DNA of 64,000 nucleotides from Mesaphorura yosii (taxonomy: Eukaryota > Arthropoda > Collembola > Poduromorpha > Tullbergiidae), in NCBI GenBank assembly GCA_009869945.1, contig WIXG01000240.1, positions 1-64,000 of the forward strand, in the 5' to 3' direction. Positions 14,450 through 29,400 of this stretch are shown piece after piece. Numbering within the stretch: the stretch's first letter is position 1; each line of letters begins with the position of its first letter. The translations under genes were made by a program, and so were the position numbers. Under the pieces are notes generated by a model. The model made no database searches. It was not told the origin of the DNA and worked only from the letters and a program-made list of their open reading frames with translations.

Positions 14450-17400
14450 GTAAGTACCGCCAACAACAACAACGCATGCGCAGATAACCTGCTGCCTCCT
14501 AATGTGGGAATAATCAAATGTAAATGCCATAATGCTTGAATCATGCAGACTCCATTATTGCATAGTTATGGTTATTAGGCTAATAGCTGACAGATATTGC
14601 ACATTATGAATGACTGAAGGAATTCGCCCTCTTTCTCTCCTGCTACTCAGCATTCTGCATTCTCTCTTTACCGCATCGTACTTATTAGACAACTGCATGC
14701 ACTACTGTGCCATGATTAAGCTGATGGCTTTTCATGGCTTCTAATTCGTGGCAAGTCTAATTCTAAGTCGCTAAAATCGCGTCACATATATCGCGGCCGC
14801 TAAAGTCGGGTGGCTATCGTCGTGTTACGGTTTTTCGATGAAGATAGGGTGCATACCTCCCAATTTGGGATGGTCTTAGCCTGGTTTCTGCTTGATAGGA
14901 CAAAAACTTCTCTGGTCAGACTGCAAATCCTTCAGGCGCAAGATAAGTGTGTATTTGCATGGGTGACTTTTTGTGATTTATTCCCAACGCGGTGGGCAGA
15001 GGAAATTTCAAGCAATGGAGACTTAATAGATTGACAGACGATGCAGCGCGGATAAACGTAATAGCTTTAGAGCATCCTCTCTCCTCCTCTGCCCTGAGAG
15101 GCTGAGAGAAACGAATATCCGCCATCAATTCAATCCTTTCCTGTTATCTTGCGAGTACTGGAAATCACTCTTGCTGACATGTCGGAGAAAGCGAGCGCCT
15201 GAGAAGTGTTTATCAGCCACCTCTTTTGCAAAAGCTCGCATTTATTTCCTGAACGTGAATCCTTTTCTCACTCGAAAAGCAACTTGACTCTTCAAGATCA
15301 CTGAGGTAGTGCGAGTTTCAAGGCCGGACGGTGGCAGAGACCATGAAAGAGAACTTCCGCTATTCAAACGTAACGCGACATATGTCCTCGCATTGCCGCA
15401 TTCATTCGGATCGAGTCTTGAGTTAAATTCTGCATTATTGTGGGTTACGTGCCCACCCCAAGCAAGGGAATAACTCCGACCTGTCATTTCATTGAATTCT
15501 GACTGAACCGCATTTCGATTTAGGATTCATTAATGAAATATGACTGGAGTATGGGCAATGTAGCGTGAAAGAAATTCTGGAAGGCCACCCACGGCCATTA
15601 CTCACGTAGCTGGGAAATGGCAAAATGGAATTAAATGAATCGAGTGGGTTGATTTATTTCATTAAAACAGAATAAAATTACAAAAACTGCTTCCACAACA
15701 AACAAAGCCTGATGTGTGTAGACAAAAGATCGAACTTGCGGTCACATTACTCTGACTACTGTGACTCTGCGCTGGTTCGTGTAATTTTCCTCATATGTTG
15801 TGATTTTTGACATTTTATATTTACCCAACGTACAATTGATTCTACTACAAAGACATACGTACAGACTTGTATTTACACTTGTTAATTAGGTGCAGCAGCG
15901 ACATGAAGCAAACAATGCGAATACAAACCAAAAACCGCACAAAAGCGCGCTCAAAATAGGTCTGGCTTTGAATTGCAACATGGCAGAAAGTCGACACTTT
16001 CCGCTGCGTGGCAGAGGCAGGCAAGCAGGCAAGAGCTCAGTGTTTTGCATTTGTGTATGTAACTTCAGCTTTTCGAAAGGCAGAAGGGCACTCAGCTGGG
16101 AACGTGTGAATGAAATGGAAACCAATCGCGAACCACCGTACCCAAACTGAGCAAGTGCAAATCTGTGTTTAAATAACTGAATAACAAGCATGATTCAATG
16201 ACAGTCTAGCTCAGCTCTCAAATTTCAATTTCTGGAAACAATACGCCACGCGCACTGCATGATATCTTGACATGTGTTTTTAGAAACGGAGCAGTCATTT
16301 TGTTACAAATGAGTACAAATAGCTGGCTGACATCATTTACAACAACCCATTCACTTCCTACGCAGACAGTCATCGCTAAATTGATTATGATGTGTTTGCA
16401 TTATGGCCTCAAATGGAGCCTAATGTCGAGGACACGCAAGGCTGATTAATTCCTGGGGCATGGAGGAAACGTAGATTAATGCACGCAATACTGTTTCTCA
16501 TGCGGTATTAACAGACTTTTGTAACCTGCAGTGGCACTGCAGTCAGAACATTGAACGACAACGAGGAAATAAAAGACACTTCCTGAATTTTTCAATCTCA
16601 TTTCTGGTGTAAGCTTCAAAGTTGACTAGCCTGCCTAGTGCGCTGCAGTGGAATGAGGCACAATTGAAAAACCAATAATACATGAAACGCGTGAGCAGCG
16701 GTAGAAGCAAGTACAAACAAGTACAAGCGCATGGGTTCTAACATAATCATGTTGCTGTCGAAATCAATAATCCTCATGGACAGCAACAGATCCATGACAT
16801 CCATTATTCATATGTTTATAAGAAATTTACGTGCCATTCGTTTACTGCTTTCCATTATGATTGCATCACAAATTCCTTAATTCATGTAATGTTCACAAAT
16901 TAAGTATTATTGAGTTCGTGGATGGGAATACGTGAGGTCTAATTGGGCGCGATGCTTATGCTCATGCTGCTTTGGTTTCTGTCCCTTGAATAATTGAATT
17001 TACCCATGCTTTTGTGTTCAGGGGTCCCGGGAGGACGGCCGAGGCGACGGGCACTATGGGTTCCAGGGCCCAGGGCCACCGACCCAGTACGGCTCCCTGC
17101 CGCAAACACCTCCTGCTCCAAACACAGCTTCGGGCAGTGCCGGAAGCAACGTAGCGACACCGCCGAATCCTCCTCTCTCGCCCTGCTTACCCCCACTTTC
17201 AGCACAGTCCGCCGAACCAGAATTACTTTCACCTCGTGTTCTTACAACAAGCGCATCACATTTGTCGCTCCAGTCAACTCGTCACAACAGGTAAGCTGAA
17301 ATGAAGCGGCATTCGCCGTGGATTCACACGTTAGGACTTGTCTCAGTTAAGATTGTTGCATGTTCACTTACCCTAGTTTTGGTGACAGTTACTAATGCGA

Positions 17401-20400
17401 GTGCTACGTGCTTCATGGTAGTCGGGAAATAGAAACATCTCATGACTTCGTTTTCGACTTAAACTAATTGCCAGCAGTGTTCTTGGAATTTAAGGCGAAA
17501 GATGCCAGTCAGATAGAGTCATAAACTGCATCAACTGCGCTGAAGCCGTGAGTGCTGAGTCAGGAGGATGTCGAGATGATTGTTAAATTGAAGAAGGACG
17601 ATGTCTATCATTTGCTCTTCCTCCAAAAGTAATGGGATTTAGTCTCGTGCCTTGAAGCTCAGAATCAAAGAAAAGAATTTGATTTCTTTATTCTTGAGAT
17701 GGGATATTTTTACTGGAAATTATGTTTGGTATGCCCAAAGGTCAGTTTCTGCTCGGTAATTACAAACTGACGATATCATGGAGCAATAATCGATTACATC
17801 TGAGGTATGTGTGTTTTACAGCACAGAATCTACATGCACCATGCTGCATTGACATCCACTTGCGCTCCAAGTCGAGCGAGTAGCAGGCAAGAAAATAAAG
17901 AAATAGGAATCATAATCTTCAGAGACGAGACGCGAATGTAGGTTGGATTAGGAAATTGAACGCTTTCTGCGTCTCATTTTCCCGACTAGCCTGAGGTTAG
18001 GAAGATCACGCTACGAGTACGTATTGTAGGAAAGTTTTCATTTGCTGGGCCGAGCCTTGCCGCACTACGAGTTAGAGTGAATGAAAATAGGAATGAAACA
18101 AGCAAAACATGAATAAGCTGGAACCACGTGCCATCACTGTGGCATGGTCTTGGCCGACCTGGCCGAATTCTAATAAAAAGAAATACGAGCACGAAAACTC
18201 AGGACCAAGTGAGCAGGAGGAGGAAGAAAGATGAATAGATTTAGGAGGCAGGAAAAGACCCTGACGCGACGCTGAAATTGTGAAATCAGTACTGAGGATT
18301 CGCAGTGTGAAATTGTATTATCCGCGCCCGTACTTCGTATACATACACGAATGGCCAAGCCTTGAAAGCGTCCGTCTTGTGAAGCAAAGCTTTGCTGTGC
18401 AACAATAATCTCAGCTGAAAACAAGTTTATAAATAATACGAGTTTAAGCTTCGAGGAATTATTACGATATTAAAGAAAAAAATGTTCGAGCTTGTAGCGA
18501 ACAGAAGACGCTGAGAGCTGTTTTGTACTGCAGTTTAGAAAGCAGTTTTCCCGAATATGATATAAAAAGTCAAGACATAAAAATATTATTCCATTACACG
18601 CCGCTGTCGGTGCTCGGTTGCATCAGGCCTGTGTATTGTTCATTTATGGGCCCTTTCTTTAGCGAACTTCACCACACGGCTACTAAAGCGTCCTAAGGCT
18701 GCCTCGGAATGACTACTAGAGCTCTACGGCTAATCCCACAGTGCGAAAAACGAGAGTATGAAAATGGCCAGTCATAACACTCGTTATGCTGCAGCGTGGT
18801 GCCTCTCGCCATGCTTCCCCTCGTTCCAGGAGAAAGTCATTCAAATGAAGAATGAGGCTTGAAAGTGTCATTGCCAGGCAATTTCATGTGTTTTGTCTCA
18901 ATTCGCATGAAGTCATCGATTATCGCCGTCCTGCTGCCACTGCACACAGTGCAGAAACAAGAATAGTCTTATGAGCGAATTTAACATTAATACTCTCGTA
19001 AACAAGCAGTATAAACTGTGGTAGGATAAAAATAATGTGAATATTGTAATGAGCTATCCTGTATTTGAGTCTACAAACCACAAATGAATGTCAACTCTTT
19101 GGGAATTTGGTCTTGTCTCAATTTTCCACAAAGACCTCATTGTACTTGTTGGATTTGACAGAACCCACGAAAATGCACGCTGCTAGTGGCTCACTGCTAA
19201 TTTCGGAAATGCGTGAACATTCTCTTAATTGCGAGGATACAAATAAAATTGTTGAGGCATTGGATGAAATTTTTGAGCCGTCGAAAGCTTTGCCATTGAT
19301 TTCGGGTTATCAATTACCAGTTTACATAATCGGTAATCCTCTCTAATGCACTTGCTGGTAATTTGGGTTTAATGTCGTCATATTAGACATAATGACGCAT
19401 AAGCTCATGCACAGGATTTCGGAATCCATTTCGTTCACATGATCTCGCTCTCGGAATACGAAATATGACTTGTGAAAGCACTTCCTTCCTCAGCCTCCAG
19501 ACGAGAATTATTATGTTGCATTGTTCCAATGACCTCATACTCCATTTCTAAAGAAAGTATTATTCTCTCACTCCTGCTTCCTCTCCCATTCCAATTCTGC
19601 ATTCCTTTTCCAATTTCTGCTTTCTCTTGTCAGAGCTTCATGTACGTGCGATATGAAGTGAGTAGCGACGGCGGCGTACAGTGCACGCTGCGAATGCCCT
19701 TGCACACACCATATCATATGTTCCCATTAAGAGCTCGGCTGAAGCCTATTTATCTCCATGAGACTTCGTAATAAAAACATAGTTATTGTTATTGCAAAGC
19801 ATGTGCTCCGTGTACGTTGCTGACGCCTCATCCTGGGCCAGAAACACGTTACAAGACAAACGTACAGGAGAAAGAACGAGAATCTTCAAAGCAAAAGCAA
19901 CAGATCCTGGGCGAACGAGTAGACGAGGGAACACATGACGAAGGAGAAGCAGCGTGAAGAATGCTGGTAGAGTTCCCGCATTGATCGTCAAGAAGCAGGC
20001 TTGTACAAAACCTAAGGTTGAGGTAAAGACCAAATTACAGAACAGTGAGCAATAAAAAGTTGCCAAATTATTTCTTAGGGTTGAATTACTGTAATGCAGA
20101 GAATACGGCACGACAGACCAACACGCTGCTTGCAGTTCACAGTTTTTTTTTACTGCGTATGGAATATTGCATCTTCAAAACATAATTTATCTATCTAATC
20201 AGTAAAATTATAATCAACTCAGCAAAATGCTTAAAAGTGTAACCCTATATTTAGTGCCAGTCAGTTTTAGAAACTCAGGCTCAAACCAACCTCCAACTGA
20301 ACAGCGAAATTGCAAAGCTAGAATCACGTAAACAACATTAGCACCGCTAAGTTGATGGCCCATAGTAATGTTTATGTCTGTTGTCCACCTTGAATAAAAA

Positions 20401-23400
20401 TCACACGAAATAAAATTCATGCAGTAATATTGTACACAGGAAAACCTCTCGTGCGTTCTCCTCCATTGAACTTCATATTGCATTTAATGGATGACAAGTA
20501 TTTTATTCTGTTGTAGTCACTACGAGTTTAGAGTCGTCGAGGAGTGGTTGACAGTCCGCAGTGAGTTTGGACGATGAGCAGTTGTGCGTCTGGAGTGGGA
20601 GAACTCGTACGCATTGTCATTGCGTTGTCGTAAGGAAGAAATAAGGCATTAATGATGAAAATGGATAATAAGTGGTTTTTTGTGTAACCAGAAGTTCTAA
20701 CCAGAGAGCCTTTCCACTCTCTCGACAGTTTCACTGCTCGGTGTGGCTCTCACGGCTCAGCCACACGACAGCGCGATGAAGCACGCACATTCGGTGCAAA
20801 TGTGAATGATCCGAGATCAGGCAGGCCAGACAGTTGTTGTGGCGAGAGGCGTCTGCAGTTGTCACGAAATGATGAAATACTGCTGAAAACAGCAAAGTTA
20901 CGCAAACTTTAGAGATAGATGATGGTGATAAGATAAACGGCGCGAGTATACGGCGAAGATCACTTCCTCGTCCTGGTCGCTAACTTTTTTACTTTATTCA
21001 TTACGTCAACGCCACTTCCCCAAGAAGACAAGCGCGAAGCGAGCAAGCGAAGACGTCGTATAAAATATTGAGTTGAGCAGATAAGGAATAAATTCAGTAT
21101 TGGCCTGGCTGGTATTGATTTTAAGATAGAGACAAGCGTGACCGTAAACGTGAGGCTAATTAATTATGAAAAGGCACTCACGGTGGGCACATTAAGCAAA
21201 GGCAGACTCTCAGCGCTGAGATGACGCAACGCAACACGATGACAAAACCCGAGCTTTAGCCTTTTAATTATTCACAGAGTTTTCTCAAACCCTTTGACAT
21301 TCATGTCACTCTAATTAGCCATGCATTTGGCACAAACCTCCATTAAATTCACCAAATGCAAGTGTGCTCGTCTTAAGTGTTTGGTTTCTATTTGATTTGC
21401 AGCCTCGCATCGTCGCTCAGTGACCTGAGCTACGACGTCGCAATCTTAGAGCGGGCTCTAAGGACCAATGATGTTGCTCGGGTCAAGAAATGCTTCGAAA
21501 AACATCGAAATCGCTTTCAGGTGAGTCCAAGCTGCTTTTGAAATCATATTGCAGACGAAACGACTATTGTTTCGCGACTACGAGCAAACTCGTTAAAGAT
21601 CGTCGGAGCAGAGAATGCTAACAATCAGGAGCGCATATTTTTAAATGTTCGTACTCAGCCTCATCGACCATTAAGGAAGAGTACATTAAATTATTCGCCA
21701 TGCATGCTGACGACCTAAAATTGTCCACATCCATCCGCATTGCAATGAGAATGGTATGCCTATCCTACGAAACGGGCGAGTAAGGCGAGCCTGGTAATGT
21801 ACAGTTTATAGTGTCGTTGAGGAAAGTGAGACAGAGAAACTATTTTTTTACAGCATAAAACCGACGCGGGAGGCAGTCTGCCAGGAGGAAAATTTTCATG
21901 AATTCCAGTCACGAACGTGTTGTTGTCTGGATGCACTCTCAGGCAACAAAGCAAAGCGGAAACAGAAGACAGGGAATGAAGCAACGAGGGCGAGAGAAAT
22001 TTCGTTTCAGAGTTTGCTGCTGGAAGTTGTTGTGATATCGTTAGCTCAAGCATGCAGCAACTTGATCTCACTACACTTGACTCTCATAACGATTTAAAAA
22101 ATAGAATGCAAACGACAATAAGACTTTGGGAGAAAACGGCCCATTCAAATGAAACTAAAACATTCCCGTTACCGCTATACGGCTAATGCAGATCAATTCC
22201 GGAGGAATAAGAGCGGCACAGGAGCGGACATCAGGAGAGAGCGAAGGCAGGCAGGCAGGCTTCAAACCATCTCGACATACGGCAAGAGCACGGCGACTCG
22301 AAACGAGAGAAAGACTTGTTGCTGTCAAATCAAATATTTATGATTTGACATTCTAATCGCAAGTGGATGAATATGTCGCTCCTGTAGTTGAAACCGCTTG
22401 CCATCCTATCTCATGACTTTTAATGTGCGGTTCGGAAATTTTGTATGCGAGTTGAGGTTAGACAGTCAATTTAGCTTGCCACTCAAAATAACTTCCACCA
22501 CTAATTTACTCTAACGTACCTGCCCCAGCCTGCCAAAACTCTTCTTCGTGGATGCGAAATGGTGCGTCCAAGTTTATAATCCGTGCAAATTGAAATTGCG
22601 ATCTGTGACAGTGTTTGCAACTTAATTATGACATTTTCGTTTTCGTTAGGAGTTCTTATTTAGAGTGTCAGGGGTTAACGGGCTAAGGCATATTCCAACA
22701 TTTAAAAATGATGTCAATATGCGGCAGGTGATGCATAACCTCGTGGAAACCGTCCTCCTCCGTAAAAATCCTAAAAAGAATTGTAAGTAGTGAGAAAGAA
22801 AAAGGCAAACTTGCACGAGTCGCAATCACGAATGAAAAAGTTGAAATAGACGAGTGTGAAATTAAATTGAAAATTGATGGTGGCAGAGTTTGAATTAAAT
22901 ATGAACAACTCTGAGGTAGTAGGAGCATATTCATGCACGTACGCAGAATCTTCTCATTTTATTGTACCCGTGACTGCTCCGTGCCCTTCATCTATCTGCA
23001 GACGAGACGATGCTCCGAGGATCCGGCATTCCCATGCGAATATTTATTATGCCACACATTATTACCGGGTTTAATATGTGCTTACAGTTATTGGACCGCA
23101 CAACTACTGAGACTGGTGGTGGTGGAGCTGAGGTTCCAGGTTCATCTTTCGCAGCCGCGGTAACTTCTGGGCCTTCACCGCCAACTAAACCTAGGTGAGT
23201 ACGACCGAGTATCTTGACAGTGCGATTGCAGCAAAATACGACGATAAGCAGCAAAGCAATTAATTTGCGAGGATTATGAATGGACGCCGGATCGATTGCT
23301 TCATTCTTTAATTAGAACATCATTTCCGGATTTTGCATGCTCAGTTGTCTGGCCGTCCCATCTCCTGGCTTGAGGCCGGCGGTTGTCAACTGAAAACGAA

Positions 23401-26400
23401 ACGCTTGCTACCATCTGCCATCCTCCAAATTGATTTGCATTATGCCTGTCGTAATTTATCTTTGTTTAGCAGATGTCAGAATCCATTATCCTGAGCCCCA
23501 GCAATTATTTGTGCGCGAAACAAATCCTCTCAATGAAATGTCTCCATTGAAGTCTCATGAAGTTGTTTACTTGTGTCCAGTGTTAGCAGACCAAGTGAAA
23601 CGAACGCGACTGGAGAGCCCGAGGAGAATCCTGTCGTTTTCACGAACGCTCTTCACCTGGCTGTGGAATGGGGTGCCAACGATGTGATACGATACCTGCT
23701 CCGCGAGTCAGTGGACCCAAACAAAGGCGGTCGGCTCCCTGACGCCTACGACCTGTCGGTCGCCGGAAGTCGAAGTGCCTCAGTGTCTGCGTGGGGCTCC
23801 GGCTGTGTGTTCTGTCCCCCGAGCCCCAGAAACTGCTCAAGAGACGCCTCACCAAGCAAAGAGGTTGGGCGAATATTTTCACGCAACTCTTCTCGGAACG
23901 TGTCAAGTGAATCGTCGCGCTGCGTCTCACCGTGTCGAGATCGTCTCTGGTCGACGAAACCAGACTTCAGTGAAGGTCGCAATGCTCACCTTCGAAGGGA
24001 AGCTTTCAAAAACTTGTCTACAAGGTGTGACGATTATAAAACAGAGTCTTCGAATGGCGAGCAAGAAGCGACGTCCACCGTCATTCCGTCTGAAGTGCGA
24101 CCCATCATATCAGTGGTTTACTGCACCTCAGAAGAAAGACGTCGCTCCAGCACCACCAAAACAGGCGCGGAAATACTGCTGCCTGGTTCAGGCTCCGCAT
24201 CTGGCAACGAGAAAGAGAACGAAGACTGGACCGGTGGTAAGCATGCAATTTCCCTTCCTTAGTAAAGTTGTGAGTTGTGAGTCGATACGGGTTTATCAGA
24301 GAGCTGATTAATTCTCAGGTTCAAACGTGAAGCGTCTGAAGCGACGCGTGAGCTGGGTCTCAAGTCTTCGTGAGCCAGTGGACAAAAGTCGGCTGACACT
24401 TGCGAGTCGACTCAAGAAGCAGAAACCTCGTCTTCCACGCCAAAGGTCATTCTCACTGGAGAGTGAACTGGAACTGAGAACTGTTGCCAAGCGGGCGGTT
24501 GGAGTTGCTGGAGCGCTGCAGAGCATTCGCGAGGCGAGGAGAAGCATTTCGCTGAAAAGCAGTCCACTTCACTTTCCATGGCACTTTCGTCGCGAGAGTT
24601 CTTCCGCAATGCGTGAAGGCGGTGTGTTTGCTGAGCTCAGACGAAGTTCGGAAATTTTCAGAAATATTTTACTTTCAATTGCTGGCAGAGAAGAGTCATC
24701 ACCCACAGGTTTGTTTACCATCTGCTTTCTCTCCTTTCTCACAAAATGCGTACAATAGAATCAAGTTTGTTGTCACATTAATTTCACTGTGACTGAACAC
24801 AATGCACATCGGCCTACCGATTCGACGTTTGTACTATCCTTCTATAAAAGCTGGTCTCTTGACTTTAAAAGGCACGGCTCAGTCTAATCTCGAATGGAGT
24901 TTCTCGAATAGTAATTCTAATACGGCTTTACTTTGAAATGAAATAACAATTATCAAACTAACGGCATAATTACCAGTAACTCAAACTGCCCCATGAATAA
25001 TGTGACACCTATTCCTGGTTCAATATTTAGGGCCTGAGAGGCCTCTGAATAATTAATGGTTCTATTTTCACACAAATTCTCCGTTTCCTGTAGGAAAAGC
25101 AGACCCAAGTAATTAAGGTAGAAATTTCATCGAGTACATCGAGCAAGCATCTTTGCCATAATTGATCAATTTTGGGAATAGAAATTCTCAAAATATGAAT
25201 AAATTATGTGATCATCAAAAATTCCGCTAGCTTTGCAGCTGACAGAAAGTTTCCTCGTGCCTTCCAGTCGGCCAACAGCCAGGGAGTAATGCTTTATGAC
25301 AAAGTTTTGTGGTTGGCCTGGTTCTTTGAACCCCGCCCGAAATTTCTCGTCTTTCATCCGGAGGCATTCGAGATGCAGATGTATAATTCCCCATTAAGAG
25401 ATTATGAGTATTCAACTCAAGGCATTAATTTTTAATTGGTTTCTCCCTCTGGAGGCACATTTATGGCTGATCTCACAAAGACACTCACACATACATTCTT
25501 ACATAGTGTTACGAGTTTTGGATCTCCAAAATTAAAACTGTTTTTGTTTATTGTCCATAAAGATGACGATCAATACGAGCTGGACGGCAAAGATTTGAGC
25601 TTCTCCTCTCTCCTCGCTGCACACGGGCGTCGTCGTTCCGAGCGGAGCGTGTCATACTCGTCCTGCTCCTGGTCAGACGTCTCAATCGGTTCGGAGACGT
25701 TCCCAAGAAAACCACTCAGTATTAATCCAGCCATTTCGAAAGGACTTTTGGTAGTGTCCGTCGAACCGCGTGGACGTGAAATAACTTTTGTTGAACACTA
25801 TTCTTCTTCACACTTGATGACACTTCCACCGCTCTTTCTGGCCTGCTCTCGTGGACGATCCACTCCAGTCGGGCTTTTGCTGCAATACGGCGCTAAAGCT
25901 ACAATACAAGTAAGTCCCACTCTTTGCTTTCTTCATCTCTCCGCTGTTTGTTTTCTCCTCCTCGATGGAACATGATGATACTTCACGGCGTGTACTTAAA
26001 TACGAGCTTACCTTCCAAACTCATTTATTTTCCGTTTGCCGGATCAGAGGTTCTTTTCTCTGATAATTCATTTTTGAAGATGAAAATGACCTCAAGTTTG
26101 AAGAGTTCAATTCAATTTAAGAGCAGTAGATCGGAATGTGATGAGGATGATGAGTGGAAACAAGTCTCGAGAGAGATAAGCGAACCAGGAAATCATTGAA
26201 CCTTCTTTCCTTCTTATCCCCTGCTCATCTCTTCGACTGAGTTCATTCCTCCATCTAATCCATTCTCACATGTGCTCATTGTTGCTAACTTTCTTCGTTC
26301 GGGTACTCGGTATCATAATTGGGAAACATTCACTTTGCCCAAATTCATAATACGAACCTTTTCTTTCTCCTCGTCTGTCTTTGCCGTGTGTGCGGACAAT

Positions 26401-29400
26401 ATTTGGTTGGCAGTTTAGGTTTCTGCGTAATTGGCTCTCTCCTCCGTCTGTGCACATGTACTTTATCTTAATCTTAAGCGAGCGAAACAAGCCTAAACCT
26501 AATGCCATGTAAGTAATCGATTAATAGCTCAACGTGCCAAAAATGATTTTTAGGATTCTCTTGGCAATACTCCGCTTCATTTGGCTGTAATACAATCCTC
26601 AACTCCCTGGGATCCCATTCTTGACCTGATGGAGGCTGGTGGTAAAATCGGAGTGCGAAATCAACACGGAATCTCGCCGCTCGAACTCCTTCCACCTTTG
26701 GCTCGCCTGCAACAGCAGCTTGTGGCTGACTGCTGGCTCGGTTTGGTGCTTGAGGATGCTGCACATTTGATTGAACAGCCCGAGCAAGGTAACGAGAATA
26801 ATTGGAAGCGTCGAATTGTAACACGGAACAGCGAGAGACACTTCGAACCCAAAATTTTGCTGTTGCATATTTCAGGAACTCGAGAACAAGCGTCACGGTC
26901 AAGCCGTCTCTTCAAAAAGCTGCACGAAGCTCGTCATCATCGCGATAAGGGAGATGGACGAGGAACACTTCCGAAATCGGGTCCAGGAAGGCCAGGCGAC
27001 CAAATGCCGACAATCATCTCCGACTTACCGAGCATGACAAATGAGGGACCAACCCCGGCGGTTGCCACTACTTCATACCAAAAGATTCCAAAGGTTAGAA
27101 CGTTCGAACAAGTCACGCATTAGAAGCAGTTCCAAAACCGAAGCACGAAAGACAGAATGAGAACTAGCAATAAAGGCACAAAATGAAATATTCCGCTTCC
27201 TATATTTCTACAATAAGCAGCTCTTTTACGCACTTCGATGGATGAAGATGAAGGATGGATTGCAATGATATTTTTGTTTGCTGCTTGAATAGGCCAGTGA
27301 AGAGGTACCCGAGCCGAAAAAGAAGCTGAGGCGACGGAAAGACAAAGGAAGCAAACCACACATCGAAGCAGGTTGGTTCCGACGACTCGAAAATTTCTCA
27401 CTCACGCACTCAGCTTTTCTTAAACTTACTGTTCTGTTGTCATTCAGATTCTTGCAAATTGGAGTGGTCAGAATTGGCACGCTGCTTACTGACTCTCAAA
27501 TCACTTGCTACGAATGACGAGTGCCTTGACGACGTTCTACAGGGTTTAGTCCTTCATTCTCAATCTCTACTGGAAAGATTTCAACAGGTTCCTCCCACCA
27601 CAGACGTACCTCATGATCCTCATCAGTGTCTCTCCGGCCTTTTGCACACTCTTATACTCGTAAGTCAATTGCCATTGTAAACAGAAAGCAATTTTTTTCT
27701 CCTTCATAGAAAATTTTACCTGTGAGCGCTGGTTTTTCCATCAGGTCGCAGTACAATGTCACACGATGCGTGAAGAACCAAAGAAATACTTGTCGGACGT
27801 GTTGTGTATAATTTGCAAGTCCTGCCTACTTCTTGCCACCGGACCTCATCCACTGCAATACACGGCGATGGTGGCCCTCAATAAAATAATTGACATTTCT
27901 ACCGCATACCGATTAACGAAGGAGAGGTAAGCTCGAGAACATTAAATTAGACTTTATGATGCATAACTTGATGCAAGAGTTCAGACTCGTCATATGCATT
28001 TTGCGTTTTCATGATTCTTTAGCCGGCAGATTGACGCCGAGAAGATGAATAGCAAGCACGTGCTCGCTCCGAGTGGGAACTCAATAAGCAGTGCCATCGT
28101 TTCCTCGTCTGGACAATCAGCGACAGCCCCTTCACAAACGGCGAATCACAGCAGCGCCGCTGTATCAGCACACAAGTCTTCCGGCAAAGGACACTTGACG
28201 AAAGCAAAGTCGAAAGACATCGCCTCCAAAGTGCACAACACCGTTCTGTCTGGTCAAGATCTTCTGGGTGAGTAAACTTCGTCGTATTTTGCGTGCATTA
28301 ACACGAATAGAGAGCTGAGGATTTATTGCAAGCAGCAATAATAATGTAATTTGGTATTGTTCTTCGAGTAACGCAACATCCGAGACATTCGCAGCTAAAA
28401 GTGGCATAAGTGATGTGCATGAAATACTTTCGGGGATCCAGTCAAGACATCAGTTCAACGTTTCCGTTCCCTTTCAATCTCTCGCCTCCGTACATCATGA
28501 CCCATACATTTCCCAAGTATTCCAAGGTTCGAGTAAGTAGGATGGAAATGTTGTTATTGCCTGCCTGACTGCCTGGCTTGCCTAACCCTTCGCGTTTGCT
28601 TTCTTTCCCACCTTGGATTGAATTACCAGTGTAAAACAGTAAAACTTGACAGTCTGAGAGGAAGGTGTCTTGGGAACGTTTCAAAAATGGATAGAACCTG
28701 TGAATTGATCGTCCTTTCTTCCCTTTTATTGCGATTCGACCAGAAGACTCCGTTTCGAACCTGCGCTACACTTCACAATGTTTCGTTTGTCGTACAGTAA
28801 TTTGGAAGCGCAACTCGCTCACTCTTGGTGCGAGGCAGGAGTCGTGCCATGCAGAAATTGAAATAGCGTGCACCTGAAGTGAGTCCCTCACGAGGAACGA
28901 ATTTGTGCTGCTCGTCTTTTAGCTTTCACTGCATTGTGATCGGACAAATTGCAGCGTGCAAATCGTTTGTGCAACATTTTGCCAAGCGATATTATTCTTC
29001 CTAGTCAATGCTTGTGAATGGGCTAAAGTCATGAACAATACAATTATACGATGATCGTTCTCGGCATTAGCAAACCGATCGAATATACACACGAACAGGC
29101 AAGCAGATATCTTGAATTCACGAACAGTTGAAAGTTCAGGTAGTTTGAACGCTCTATCAAGTGTCTGACCGAACTTCATGATGCGCCTGGGTTTATTCGT
29201 TTCACATTGGCTAGACTCCCTTGACATGAGCCCAAACTCGGGTTACGTGTCTTGAAATGCTTCCGTGCTTGACTCGGAATAAATAAAGTGGGTTCAGTCA
29301 ATAATCGTGTGACGGGGGCGATGTTTGCCTGTTATTCCAGTCTTCAATATTGTGGCTGCTGTCATTCGTATTCCTTTCTCTCATCTCATTCTTCTCAATC

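Noticed and set aside
19065-19346. 93-codon frame in intron 2
   Set aside because: Its second half looks somewhat protein-like, but there is no acceptor/donor pair fitting phase 2 to phase 2 and no recognised homology.
28750-28830. TTCGAACC motif resembling a tRNA B box on the minus strand
   Set aside because: No matching A box or cloverleaf stem at the proper distance.
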